64,000 nt of DNA from Balanoglossus misakiensis (lineage: Eukaryota; Hemichordata), in the NCBI GenBank assembly GCA_040954595.2, contig CM082596.2, forward strand, positions 6,076,001 to 6,140,000. Direction: 5' to 3'. Positions within the stretch are counted from its first letter, which is position 1. Every line of letters starts with the position of its first letter. Shown piece after piece: positions 13,706-29,506 of this stretch. Below the pieces are notes generated by a model. The model did no database searches and was not told the origin of the DNA. It worked only from the letters and a program-made list of their open reading frames with translations. Both the position numbers and the translations under genes were made by a program.

Positions 13706-14575
13706 ATATTATGTCCTCTTTGCTATCGCATAAGTATAGCGCCCTCTGTAGTGTATAGTCGATGAGACGAAATACATTGTACACAGTTCGGACATACGCA
13801 ACATTTCGACGGGACATTTTTCCGAGTGTTGAACGCAGGTTTTAGCAACCAGGTAACAACATTCGACATCTGAACCCCTGAAAACTTTATACAGGTGGGT
13901 AGTAAAGTGAATCTCGGATGTTACAGTAATTAGCCGTTCTCCCATACGACTGGGATTCACCCGCGCAAGGTTGAAGGGTCACGTGGGGGTCATTTGCCAG
14001 TTTATACCCCTAGGAGAATCACACACAGATGTTAAAATACCGGCGATGCATGTCAGCATGACCAACGTGCATGTCCAAGACAAACGAAGAATTCAAGTGT
14101 GTTTTATCATCAAATTGATGCCCACATCAGGACGATTAACTCGTTGGCAACTATGATAACCAACTTCCGTGTTCGTGTAGGAAACATCATGGAACCAGCA
14201 ACAGCACGTGTGCAAAATATATCGATATTAAACACCGCATTCGCCATATAGATCACCAGATAAACCCTGTCGAACTTCGTATGGTTGATTAGTTACTGAA
14301 GCTAGGGACTTGGCTTTCCTTACGTACACTTTCGTTTTGTTTTAAATGTGTGCAATAAAATTGGCAGCAGTCCAAACATGAAATCGCGCCTCTTGACATA
14401 TATAATATACATAGTATATTATACTATTGATTAGTCATATATTAACCTTTTATTAGAGCGTCAGATCTGATATATTGTGTATTGTAAAAGGTGTGGCTGT
14501 ACCCTAATCTGATTTAAATAAGAACTGAACGTTTGCATACAGTGTATACATTTCAAAATTATTGCTATTTCAGAC

Positions 14576-18401
<3,826 letters not shown>

Positions 18402-19329
18402 CGTTTTGATAAACCGCAGCTGACGTAAACTGCCGTTCACATTTTAGATCTTTACCCGGGTTCCACATTTACATGTACTATAATTTCACGTCTTAATTTT
18501 AGACAAAGTGGATTTTTTTCTACATCATAGTCATCACCTGCAGAATGAGCTGCATAAAAACACCTGAATGTAGAGGGCCAGGAAAGGAGTGTACGGTTAC
18601 CTGCATCAGAAGAATTGTGTTTCACCGCATACCAAGTCTGGGAGTACAGATAATAGAAAAACAGGAATCATTTGCCAAAATTGCATGCTGATGCAATGAA
18701 TGTGTGCAGGAATTTTCTATCATGCCAGAAATAGGACATCGTCAAGTCACTTAACCTCCGGCCATGCATGTTGGTTGGCGACCTTGAAAATTAATCAAAT
18801 TAGCTTTGGGACAGTTGACATGTTTACTTTTGTTTGGGTTTCTATTACCCCTGTACAAACTAATTATTCTGGATTTGGGGAAGGGTTAACCACTAATAAA
18901 TCATACTTTCCTGACTCCGTTTTTTTGAAACTTTGACGATAATTGAAGCGGTGGAAATGTGCTTTCGAAAGAGCAATGTTTGATGATTAAAAGTCAAAGG
19001 TAAAAGACGACGGTATTTCAGGTGATCAGCTGTGATAATGTTACAATAATGGCTCTCATAGCGGAGATAAGTTCCGCTTTTCATCATCACTATTTAATAA
19101 GCTTAAGGCGTGTGAGAGACATATGCGTGTACCTGCTTCTTGTGAGTTTCTATTTTAAAAAAAAGTTAATTCAAAAGTTAATTATGACAATTGCCATATA
19201 AACATAGGGCACGGGTTGTTAAATCGAAGAAACGCCACTCAGTTGATGAGATGGGAAGGTTGACGGCTTTAAGCAAGAAGAAGGCATTTTTGTAAAAAAA
19301 AAGCTTTCAGTTTACAGCAAATCGCGAAG
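18402..19329. other. 3' UTR and spacer between the Roc-TIR gene and the SLCO gene
   Basis: No coding exon seen. An AATAAA hexamer at 18895-18900 could be the poly(A) signal of the Roc-COR-TIR gene, giving a 3' UTR of about 500 bp. The remainder is AT-rich spacer containing the presumed promoter of the transporter gene. I see no clear TATA box. Confidence 0.5.
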
Positions 19330-22300
19330 ATGCCACACGTGAGTAGATTTTAATTAGCTGGAAGGAACCGCCTCCAGTTGTCGCAGACGTTCAAATAGCA
19401 AAGTTATCCGATTAAAGCTGAAATTTAGTAGCGAACTCAAATTTTCTGGATCCGAGTTCTCGGTTTTCATTAAGTAAAACCCACATGCACACAATTTCGT
19501 TGCTTGGGTATAAACCTTGCCACTGAAATAGGAAGGGCTGTCTGTCTGTCTGACTGATTGTATTCCGCAGATAGGAAGCACTCATGATATAGGACTGATG
19601 AAGCTCAGAGCCCGTCAACAATATGTTTTGGTATAGGCATGCATTGAACAACGGAAATGATATACATGTACATGTACTATACATTCCCCCTTGCAGACAC
19701 AAAATGGCGACTGGAGGTCCACCTGTGGACTAGGTAGATTTCGGCCGCCGTGGCTCCAGCGTTTGGCAAACACAAAGAGCGTCCTGTTCTTGATTTCGTT
19801 CGCATGGATGGTCGTCGGCATGGCTACGAGCATAGTCATCGTCAGCATTTCCACCTTGCAGAGACGCTACAACCTGTCCAGCACCACGATCGGCATCTTC
19901 ACTTCTCTGAAGGACGCGGCCGAAGTCACCTCCATCGCTGTTTGCACTTACTTCGGGGGCCGGGCGGGCAGCGACAAGACCCGCTGGCTCGGCGGCGGAC
20001 TCCTCATCTTCGCCGCTGGACTGTTCGTCGCCGCGGCTACCCAGTTGGCGTCGGACGAATTCGACTACCAAACAGCACGCTTCGGTGTCGATGACAATAT
20101 CACCAACACCCTGGAACTTTGCGACGGCGCTGCGGAGTACCAAACCGGCTGCGACAGAACCATTGCAACGTCGTTCATCAAACGAGGGTCTGAACCGGCC
20201 ATCTTGATCATGGTAGCCTACGTTCTAATGGGGCTTGGTAACACACCACTTTTCACCTTGGCCATTGCTTACATCGACGACAATGTCCCCAAAGCAAAAT
20301 TGCCAATGTACATGGGTAAGTTGGCAAGGGATGTCAACAAAACCACGGTTATACTGGACCAAAACTACGTCAGATACAGTTATGAATGTTGCCATATGCA
20401 AACGAGATAACATAAAAACTTCCAGAATGCGGTGATTATTCAAAGTATTCGACACTTTACTTGATCATCCTCTCCTGGTATCGTCGCAAGGACAAAATCA
20501 TTGCTCATCAGTATTTCTTGGAAGTTTAGCACACTGACCAATAATGAAAGTATATGAACCTCCGTTTACTTGCACAGGCCGTAAACTATTACAGCTACCT
20601 GTACATCCAACAACGGCATTTCTCGTTTACAATATGACTGTGTCTATACCCAGAAATGAATGTTGAGTGATGTGACTGACTTTCTGTTCTTTTTCCTCTT
20701 AGGCGTGGTCAACTCGACCTTCACTGTCGGTAGTATAATCGGCATGTTACTGGCTGCGTACTTCTCCAAGTTCTATGTCGACTTTTATCGCGTTGACATG
20801 GATGCGCTTGATCTGGACGAGAGAAATCCGCGGTGGGTGGGCGCTTGGTGGCTGGGGTACCTGCTGGTTGCGGTTCTGTCTTTGGCGGCGTCTTTGCTGA
20901 TCTTTCTTATGCCGTCGGAGATTCCGAACGGGTCGAAACGTAAGGACCAGTTAATGATGACCAGCAAAGAGGATGCAGAAAAGGTCAAAGAAGAGCGTGA
21001 AGATTTCGTCACTGGCGTCCCTCGAGGAACTGTTTCGAACTTTAAAGGTAACAGACAGTTTCAATACTATCATCACACTATTTACATTTACAGGTTACTA
21101 GAAATGGCGACTTATAGTCAACATATAATGGTGGACCATTTCCCAAACTCCACGAGACCTTGCGAGATCTCGCAAGGCTAGGCTGTTTATATGAGAGGAC
21201 ATTCTCACGTGACACAGGGCAGACAACACATGTGTGTACCACCTGATAAGCAGACATACATATAATTTATACTATCAAGGCGCTCTTGTGGAAAGTGCTT
21301 GTGTTGGAAAATGACCAGTATGACAACACATACAACTGATCAAACTACCAGTGTAGGGTACACTTGCTCAAATGGGAGCACAGTGTCCTTGACGCTCTTT
21401 TTTATCCCGTGGACAGAGTCGCTACGGGCCATCACTCGACTGTTCACCAACGTGCCGTTCATCAGCTTGGTCCTGGCCAGAGTGATGTACATGGCTATGT
21501 TTGAGGTTTCGATTTTCATTCCGAAGTACATCGAAGAACAATTCAGAACAACGGTGGCTTTTGCAAGTGCGCTTTTTGGTAAGTACGCGCTGTTATTTGT
21601 GAATCAACGTGACTGATTGTGCGAATGAAACCTCGAAATGGCATTCTAGTCACAGGCCTAACCATTCACACCTGCAATGGATATTATTCCTGTACAGCTA
21701 TCACGGTCTTCCCGACCGGAATCCTAGGATTCCTTGTCAGTGGAATTATGTTACGTAGATGGAAGCCAAGACTGCCGCAATTGGCCACATATGCACTGGT
21801 CTCTGCAGCAGTGATGGCTTGCATTCCTCTTCTGGGGATAAACATTGGGTGCAACACAGAGAAATTCGCCGGCGTCACAGAACCGTACGCAGAAAGGCAA
21901 GTTTGAACTACATGTATAACATGTGGGAATGTCTCCTGTATCTTTGTATCATGGTTTACACATCTTTGTACACATTTGAAAGCGATTGTGGTCCTTTTGG
22001 TACTGGAAGCCCCATCCGCTTGCGAATTACCAAATTTTATGACTGTGTTATTCATTATTTTTCCCACCAGTGCGTTGGAGACCCCGGGTGCACAAACGTC
22101 CAGTGGCGTGAAGTCTGCATGCAATTCTGACTGCGCATGCTCAGCCGCCTATGCGCCGGTTTGTGGCCCTGGCAACATGACCTATTATTCGGCTTGTCAT
22201 GCCGGATGCAAGACTCGTCAAGACGTTCAAGTAATGTGAAAACGATAGACCATTTTCTGAACTCCTGCGAGATCTCGCGAGGCTAGGCAGTTCAAGTGGG

Positions 22301-23360
22301 AGGGCATTACCAATTTCTGTTAAACTGTGCTTTTTCTAGTGTCATACAAAAGCTCAGTTTGCAATACATGTACTTGGGAAGCAACTGGTTGCTACGGCAA
22401 CAAACCGAGTCTCGCGAGATCTCGGAATGAGCGGAAAACCATCTCTGCTAGATATTTGAGGTTTGAGAAAATTGAAATATAGAATAGACGCACGGATACC
22501 TGCAACGCGGTGAAACATATGGCAGATAAAACAACATCATTATTTTTTCCCCCGGAAGAACTTTACAGACTGCGGATGTGTCGAGGTGTTAAACGACACC
22601 GTTCAGGGCAGTGTACAGCGAGGGATGTGCGGACAGCCGTGTCCGCATCAGATAATGCTGTTCGGTTTGATGACCGCCTTGTTTGGATTCGTGTTACCGT
22701 TCGTTTGTACTGCTGAAGTGACGTTGTTATTGAGGTGAGTGGTCACAGTGAAAGCAGGATGCAGTGGTATTGGGACTAGAATCATGATAGCCCACCATAC
22801 ATAAATTTTTAAATCCGAAATTTATATTTACAGAATCGTGTTGCCGACCGATAAATCTTATGCACTTGGTATTCGCGTAATTGCAACAGAATTGATCGGT
22901 ATGTATTACTTTAGTTTTAACTTCTACACCGTGCCGGGCTCGGAAATGCCATGTTTCAGGCTGTAATATAGTGTAAAATGGCGTTTTGTCAAACATTGCG
23001 TTTCATATGAATATTCGTCTACAGCCGTATCATCGGAAACATGTGAACCCTCTCTGACTCATGACAACGTTTGCTCTTACCCCCCCCCCCCCCCCTCTAG
23101 CCACTCTACCGAACCCGATGTATACCGGGGCTCTCATCGACTCCGCGTGTATCTTATGGGGGAGGACGAGGTGCGACGAACGAGGGGCCTGTCTGCTGTA
23201 CGACCTCGTAGACTACAAGACAAGATTCTTCGCTCTCATGTTGGGTCTGCTGGCGGCGTCGCTTGCGTCGTTCGTCGTTGTGAGGCTGTCGATCTACAGA
23301 CAAGCCGGCCGCCGCTCCAAACGCGAGGAAAGTGTTGAAAAAACCTGGCAACTTGGTTGA
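19330..23360 (+). CDS. Solute carrier organic anion transporter (OATP/SLCO family)
   Basis: Nine coding exons close in frame to 664 aa: 19330-19338, 19697-20315, 20703-21047, 21417-21578, 21698-21896, 22071-22230, 22559-22734, 22834-22898, 23101-23360. Family length is about 640-720 aa. The OATP signature (D..RW-V-GAWW-G) is visible as NPRWVGAWWLGYLL in exon 3. Exons 6-7 carry the Cys-rich Kazal-like extracellular loop (CACSAAYAPVCG, then DCGC). Exon 2 holds the first membrane helices, exon 9 the last helix and a basic tail. Members sit in the plasma membrane and carry bile salts, steroid conjugates, prostanoids or thyroid hormone; the substrate here is unknown. The start is the least certain part: ATGCCACAC at 19330 encodes only Met-Pro-His before a GTGAGT donor but joins exon 2 in frame. 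Intron 5 uses a GC donor (AAAG|GCAAGT). Confidence 0.9.
21132..21207. mobile_element. Copy A of a palindromic repeat family (GCGAGATCTCGC core) in SLCO intron 3
   Basis: The copy reads GGACCATTTCCCAAACTCC, then a 20-bp perfect palindrome (21158-21177) centred on GAGATCTC, then GGCTAGGC and GAGGACATT. The same order and spacing recur in copy B in intron 6 of the same gene, so both derive from one repeat family, probably a short non-autonomous DNA transposon. This copy looks truncated because no matching right end is seen. Confidence 0.55.
22246..22446. mobile_element. Copy B of the same repeat family in SLCO intron 6, with inverted ends
   Basis: The left end AGACCATTTTCTGAACTCC plus GCGAGATCTCGC is mirrored at the right end (CGCGAGATCTCGG, then GGAAAACCAT), giving imperfect terminal inverted repeats of about 38 bp on a 200-bp element: a MITE. 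Inside, GTTGCTACGGCAAC at 22388-22401 matches 12 of 14 bases of an RFX X-box, so the element could carry a regulatory site. It has no coding capacity. Confidence 0.6.
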
Positions 23361-25109
23361 AGACGGGAATCCATTCTGATTGCGCTGGGCCAAACTGGGA
23401 TGATACTAGTATATACAGTGTCTAGTTTAACCTTCTCCACTCACTTCCACGTCGTTTGGTTTGTCGACATCACACAGGAGGAGGAGCTGTTTTCCGTGAC
23501 ACGAGAACGGGCCCCCATATTCACACGGCAGGTACTAAAGTTGTCGGTATAAACGACCCACCTGCCCCCACGTCTCTCGAGGTCTGTGCGTAAATCAGCA
23601 CCCAGCACAAATGATTACAATAGTCATTCTGCTTAAGATCTTTAAAATATATATATTACGTTCTGATTTGGCTATCGCATTATTAAGACAGTTTCCGAGC
23701 GTTTTAAGAGTGTTCATCACCATTCAGTAACACTAGTCTTTAAATTAGTCGTCATCTTTCGTTTTTACACTAAGTTGCCATCGTGAGCAAACTTCCAGTG
23801 TTTTATATACACATAAACAAAAAGGTAAATAGCTTAAGATGGGTCCCTAGGATCTTTTTGCTCGTTGCTATGGGCCTTTATAGGACACTACACTCAATTT
23901 TGATCGAAACCGTTATGAACGTCCGACAAGGGGCTGGTAACTAGTTAAAAATACACACGATTGTGTGCACACCCCCTGTCTGAGTATGTTTACGGCAGCT
24001 ACCGCCCGGCCATAGGCCGCCACGCTAATACGGCAATGCAGCCGTCAGCGATAGCGTGCGCGTCCTGTTACCACAGTAACTGGATCGAACGCTAAAAATC
24101 CAATGTTTTGTACACAGAGATTTTGTACCGTTCACGAAAATCCCTAAGGCTTTTTTCACAGGCGACGTAGGCCAGCCAAATTTGACCTGCTTGTTGAGAA
24201 CGCACTTCCGCATAGTGTGACGGATCGTTTTTTCGGTTTTCGTCGTGCTAAGAAGCGATACCAGTGGAAGAGTGCGTCCAAAAACACCCAAAATCGATGA
24301 CTTTTTCAGGTGTGGTACGGGTATGCTGAAATCGTAGGATACAACGATAATATTCGAAAACAAAATCCGTCACGATCTTCCCTGGTTCAAGCAACTAATG
24401 AATACGTATCAAGTTCGTTTTTGAGGTCACGGAATAAAAAGCCTTAGGCTTTTGAAATTTGACCTAACTAATTTGCATATCAATGGCGTCAGGGGGCGCG
24501 CGCTCACAATCGTGCGTATTTTTAACTAGTTACCAGCCCCTTGTTAGACTCTGAAAACGGCTTAGTCCAAATCGGGGTGTAATGTCCTATAAAGGCCCAT
24601 AGCAACGGGCAAAAAGATCCTAGGGACCCATCTTAAAGCCACATACTAGTAGGCTACATAGATATCTACCTACTATTTGCACGGATGGAGTTGGTATAAA
24701 GTTAAAATAGTTGGGGCAATTTACAATTAACCCTGTACTGGTTGTACAATGAAACAAAAACAAACGATTTTAATAGCGATGTATATGTCAAGTTTTCAGA
24801 GGATAGAAATAAAAATTATGCTCTGTGCTTAGCATCAGGAATACCTGTACTGTGTTTCACTTAAAAGTTCGGTTTTACTCATGTGAGCAGTTGCTGTAAA
24901 GAGCCGTATATTACGACGGCAAGTTGACCTCGTTGTCCGTGGGGGTCACGAAGTAGTCACGTGATAACGTTGTAGTCATGTGACAACTTTGTATATTGTG
25001 AACACGACGCCCTATCAAACCCAACGGCAACAGTGTATTTGTATTGGCCACAGTTAACATAGCAAAACCTGCAGTGTCTTGTACATCTTCCCCTCGTCAA
25101 CTTCTGTAG
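23361..25109. other. Spacer between SLCO and the P450 gene, largely a transposon
   Basis: No coding exon found. I searched it for the missing N-terminal P450 exon (a hydrophobic anchor followed by a Pro-Pro-Gly-Pro hinge) and saw none. About 800 bp of it is a DNA transposon with long inverted repeats (23838-24632). Confidence 0.5.
23834..24636. mobile_element. Non-autonomous DNA transposon with terminal inverted repeats of about 145 bp and TTAA flanks
   Basis: The left end GATGGGTCCCTAGGATCTTT (from 23838) is repeated in reverse complement at the right end (to 24632). Similarity of roughly 80 percent continues inwards for about 145 bp, including ACTAGTTAAAAATAC. TTAA sits directly outside both ends, which fits a TTAA target duplication as in piggyBac or Kolobok elements. 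Because the terminal sequence is itself palindromic with TTAA, a TA duplication (Tc1/mariner type) cannot be excluded. An internal open frame of 112 codons on the minus strand (24025-24363) has no transposase motif I know. Confidence 0.75.
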
Positions 25110-28100
25110 CCCAATAACCTTATGGCCTTTATCACAGCTCTGAGCCAAAACATGCATCTCGACTTCGTGGAAATCGGCAAGACGTATGGTGACATTTTCA
25201 CTGTCAAGATCGGGAGTAACTTGGCCGTTGTTCTGAACAGTTACGAGCTGATCGTCGAAGCTTTGGTGAAAAAGCCAACCGATTTTGCCGGAAGACCACA
25301 TACATACAGTGGTAAGTTCAACACATGGTGCGCCGCGTTGTTATTGTAAACAACAACAACAACAACAACAACAAGAGCAAGGCCACCAATAAAAACAACA
25401 ACAACAACAACAACAACAACATCATCATCATCGTGAACAATGACAACAATAATCGCCATGATCGTCATCATGAATTGTCAGAGCCTTTTCAGGCATGACT
25501 TAATTTCATTCACGATTTCTTCAACGCATTGATTCTGCTGGCATTGTGTTGTTGTCATTGTTTTCTATAGGCGATGTCGTTAGCGAAGGTTCAAAGGACA
25601 TAGCGTTGAGCGATTATAGTGCAACTTGGAAGCTGCACCGAAAAATTGCCCACCAGGCTATAAGGTACGTTGATCATATGTATTAAAGAACTCATCATGT
25701 GACTTGTAGAGAGGCGAGCTGTTTAGCAACACGCGTATCTGCTGGTGTCAATGTTCATCCAACGTTCATTCCGCCCGCCTAAGTCTGTGGAAACAATCAT
25801 CATTTAAACTGCACAATATCATGTATCGATTGATTGACTGATTTTTCTTTCACAGGGCCTTTGGAAGTGGTGATAAACTGGAACGCCTGACGCACGAATC
25901 GTTTGCGCTCCTTCAGAAAATCCTGGAGGAAAGAGATGGCGAACCAATAGAGATGAAACGTCTTTTTCTTCTGACAGTGAACAACATTATGGGCAGAATT
26001 TCTTGGGGGCATGGGTAAGACATGTGAAGTTTTTCGTCATTTTACTTAGATTGGGGAGTTTATATAAGTCTGGTGGGCATACACAAACGTATCATGAACC
26101 TCTGTTCGTGGCTTTGCGTCAAAATGTCAAACAGTATAAGCAGGTGACGCGGCCGTTTATGCAGCCTCCTGTTAAAAGAGTACACGACTGTGTTGTTACA
26201 TCACTAACACGCCACTGCACCGTTCCAATAACTCTATGGCCAGTTCCATGGGGGATTTTCCCGCTACTATCTTCTAAATTCATTGCACCATGGAGCGCAC
26301 CTATAAGTACACACACATCAACTTGAAAGAGGAAACCGCCAAAAATCACTTCTGAGGCCCGTTCTGGCTGTAGTGTTCGACGCACATTTTATGCAACAGT
26401 GTCGACTTCTCCAATTTCAGTCACACTTTGGATGATCCAGAGTTCCAGGAAATCATAAAGCTTACAGACGAATTCATCGAAGTTGTAGGCCCCGGATTCA
26501 TCGCCGACGTGCTGCCGTTTATGAAGTACATCCCGACGAAAGGAAAGCGTGACTTGGTCCAGCTGAACAAGAAGTATCTGGCTATACTCAAAACTAAATT
26601 TAGGGAACACAAAGACAGCTTTGATAAAGGTATTGGTCATACGGATTCAAAACAATCCAAACTGAACACAGTGACGTGCGGATTACTTTTATACTAATGG
26701 AATTGCTTCGACCGCCAGTTTATTATTTCATGCGTGTCTCAGGCCATTACTCCATACGTTGCCAATCTTGTTCGCCTTCTATTCGGAGTAAATCCAATAA
26801 TTGTCCCTCTGTGAATGGCCATGCTAATTGGTTCTGACTTTATTCTTACTCCAGATAATCTAAGAGACTTAACGGACCACCTGATTAATGCACAGAAGCA
26901 AGCCGTCGAGGAAGGCATCGGAGATATTGAGAAGTTGACGGATACACATTTGGTACAAACAGTGAATGATATATACGGAGGTACATGTTAAACCACATCA
27001 TAACTGTGTTTGTCAGTTTGTTCGTGTATGTGTTTGCCAGTGTGTGTGAGAGAGAGAGATGGGGGAGGGAGAGAGGGGGGAAAGGAGACATATTGACAGA
27101 GAGATAGCATAATGATCAATGGGAGTGAAGGGAAGACAAATATACCAAACGGCCCTGTTCATCCCTTCACTGAAACACGACACGAGAATGTACCAAAAGT
27201 ATACAAAGCGAAATGCATACGGTTATGTTATAGCATACTTTAAATATTCAAGTAACTTAGGTGTGAATTTCAAGCTTCCGTGTCAACCTGTCTGTCATCT
27301 GTTGTCCCCCAGCTGGAGTCGACACCACCACCGAAACCATGGATTGGTCCGTCGTCTTCATGATTAGACACCCGGATGTACAGACCAGGGTTGCCATGGA
27401 GATCGACGACGTAATTGGTCGAGATCGGCAGCCGCTGCTTTCCGACCGCGCAAAGATGCCGTATTGCGACGCTGTGCTTCATGAAGTGATGAGAATACGG
27501 CCGGTTGCTCCGTTGTCGGTGCCCCACAAGGCTCTTGTTGATTCGACCATAGGTGAGGAGATCAGAATTGTTGTCTCACTGTTTCCTGTATACCCGCGTC
27601 TTTGTTACTGTTAGACTGTTTGTTTGTCCCCCCGGAGTGCAGTATTCATCGGTGTAGCACCGCTGTCGTCACGAGTCTGGTGTGAACATCACGATTGGCC
27701 TGGAGCAGTTTCATCAACGTGGATTTTATCACCGTCTTCCACACCGTCTGATGTGACTGTCAGCTGCTCGCGCATCAATAGCTGTCGTGTCCACATCCTT
27801 CGTTTGTGGTGGCTGAATTCTTGTCTCGTCCAACAGGTGGCTTTAAGGTGCCTAAGGATACCTGGGTGATGGTGAACTTATGGTCTGTCCACATGAACGA
27901 GAAGAGCTGGCAAAACCCCAACGAGTTTAGACCAGGTATGTACGCTTTGTATCCGCCGTGACTTGTGCAAATACTTTCTGAACAATGCAGTTTGTGTGAC
28001 AGTTGGTGTGACAACTTGGACGCATCACTTCTCGTCGAAAATGTTGCCACCGTAATTATAATCACAACACTTTTTTCAGTGTCACTGTTATGAAAATTGA

Positions 28101-28549
28101 CTTGTAGATCCTAAGCGAAATACATGTACAAGTAATCTCATGCACAAAACAACACAGTGTAAATCGAATCACGGGCGTGCGTATTTATTCCGGAAATTTT
28201 TCCCTCTTACTTTCTTTCAGAGCGATTTCTCAACGAAGACGGCTCATTGAAAGCCAAACAAGACAACTTTATGCCATTCTCGGCAGGACGTCGGGTCTGC
28301 CTCGGCGAATCGTTGGCGAAACCCGAACTCTTTCTTCTGTTTGTCTCCCTCTATCAACGATTTACGTTTTCTCCTGTTCCCGGAAAGGACTTGCCGAGTT
28401 TAGACGGCAATGCTAGTGCCTTAGTTTTAAGGGCGAACAAGTGTAAAGTTGTGGTCAAAAAGCGATTTAACACAGGGCTCGAAATTAAATTTTTAATGTG
28501 GTGGTCCAAGTGGACCACCACAAATAAAAATGTGGTGGTCCAAAACTAA
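25110..28549 (+). CDS. Cytochrome P450, CYP17-like (5' partial, C-terminus supplied by a transposon)
   Basis: Eight exons, phases matched: 25110-25311, 25571-25664, 25856-26014, 26421-26629, 26855-26980, 27313-27552, 27837-27935, 28221-28549 (485 aa visible). Motifs in order: helix C WKLHR, helix I AGVDTTTETMDW, EVMR (ExxR), RPERFL, heme loop FSAGRRVCLGE with the axial Cys. RIRPVAPLSVPHKALVDSTI and the surrounding helix I to PERF region look most like vertebrate CYP17 (steroid 17-alpha-hydroxylase/17,20-lyase); other CYP2-clan members are possible. It would work in the ER membrane with NADPH-P450 reductase. The frame upstream of 25110 is closed by a stop just inside the acceptor, and no anchor exon is visible, so the true start is missing or the gene is truncated. 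The final 25 codons and stop lie in a transposon inserted at 28473. Confidence 0.88.
25348..25436 (+). repeat. (AAC)n and (ATC)n microsatellite in P450 intron
   Basis: Two AAC tracts (25350-25374 and 25395-25430), the second followed by four ATC units, in the intron after the first visible P450 exon. Valine-rich minus-strand frames here are repeat artefacts. Confidence 0.9.
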
Positions 28550-29506
28550 ATTTGGTGGTCACACCAATGAAACATGTAAGTCGTAACTTAAAGTCTACAT
28601 GTACGCGTACGCGCGCTTGTATGCTGTAGCAGGACGCACAGTGATGTACGTGCGGTAACCTAGGCCACAAACTTAGCACGTGTCGGCGCTATAATTTATT
28701 CACGCAGAAGCCATTAGATATAACAAAGCAAGTAGGGCTTCTGGGGTCATTTTCCTTGATGATATAACACAAGAATTCGCTACCTTGTCTGTACTAATGC
28801 GTATTGGGGGGGGGGACCACTTGCAACACGATCTCTTTCTTTATGTACTTATTCGCTACATTGTAAGATTTTTTTGTGTTGGGCCGTCTAGACTTGAAGG
28901 GAGAACTCATTCAAGTCGATGTTTATGAAAGCCTGCTTGTCTATTGCTATTTTGTTGCACGTAATTCAAATACAATTTCACGCAATTTTATTTCGCTCTT
29001 TGCGTGCACTGCACGTAAAACATAAAATATCAAACGCGACCCCATAAACCGCGACTCTGCATGTCAAAAGAACTCTATTGACATTACAGTTATTCCATTG
29101 ACGGACTTGCGTTAGCATAATGTACATAGACCCTGGAGCATACACTGCGTTTCCAATGGTGATGCCCAATAGTATTGCTAAACGTCACAGTAGTTTCAAG
29201 GCTACCCCGAAAATATAGTTCCATTGCTTATTTGTATATGGGTTACATGAAACGGGTCTTTGTTCACGTATATGGTCATGCGGGTAGCTAAGTGACAGCT
29301 GGGAGGAGCGTTAGGGATATTGCGGTCCTGAAATATACGGAAGTGAACTATCGCTAAATCATTCCTCTTACCGAACTATCTAAGCACTGAAGACGAACGA
29401 ATTATAATTGGTGGTCAAAATGGACCACCAATTTTTCAAATGTGGTGGTCCAAAATGAAAATGTGGTGGTCTTTGGACGCAAGACCACCATTAATTTCGA
29501 GCCCTG
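28473..29506. mobile_element. 1034-bp non-autonomous DNA transposon inserted in the last P450 exon
   Basis: The ends are exact mirrors: CAGGGCTCGAAATTAA at the left, TTAATTTCGAGCCCTG at the right. TAACA flanks both sides (28468-28472 and 29507-29511), a 5-bp target duplication. Subterminal sequence is packed with GTGGTCC and its complement in both orientations (28498-28560 and 29410-29490), as in hAT-like elements with repeated transposase sites. The interior has no transposase frame. CAGGG ends suggest the hAT superfamily, although classic hAT duplications are 8 bp; the shorter one leaves the superfamily open. Confidence 0.85.

Noticed and set aside
24025-24363. 112-codon minus-strand frame inside the TTAA-flanked element, considered as transposase
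   Set aside because: It is too short and shows no DDE spacing or DNA-binding motif. The element is better called non-autonomous.
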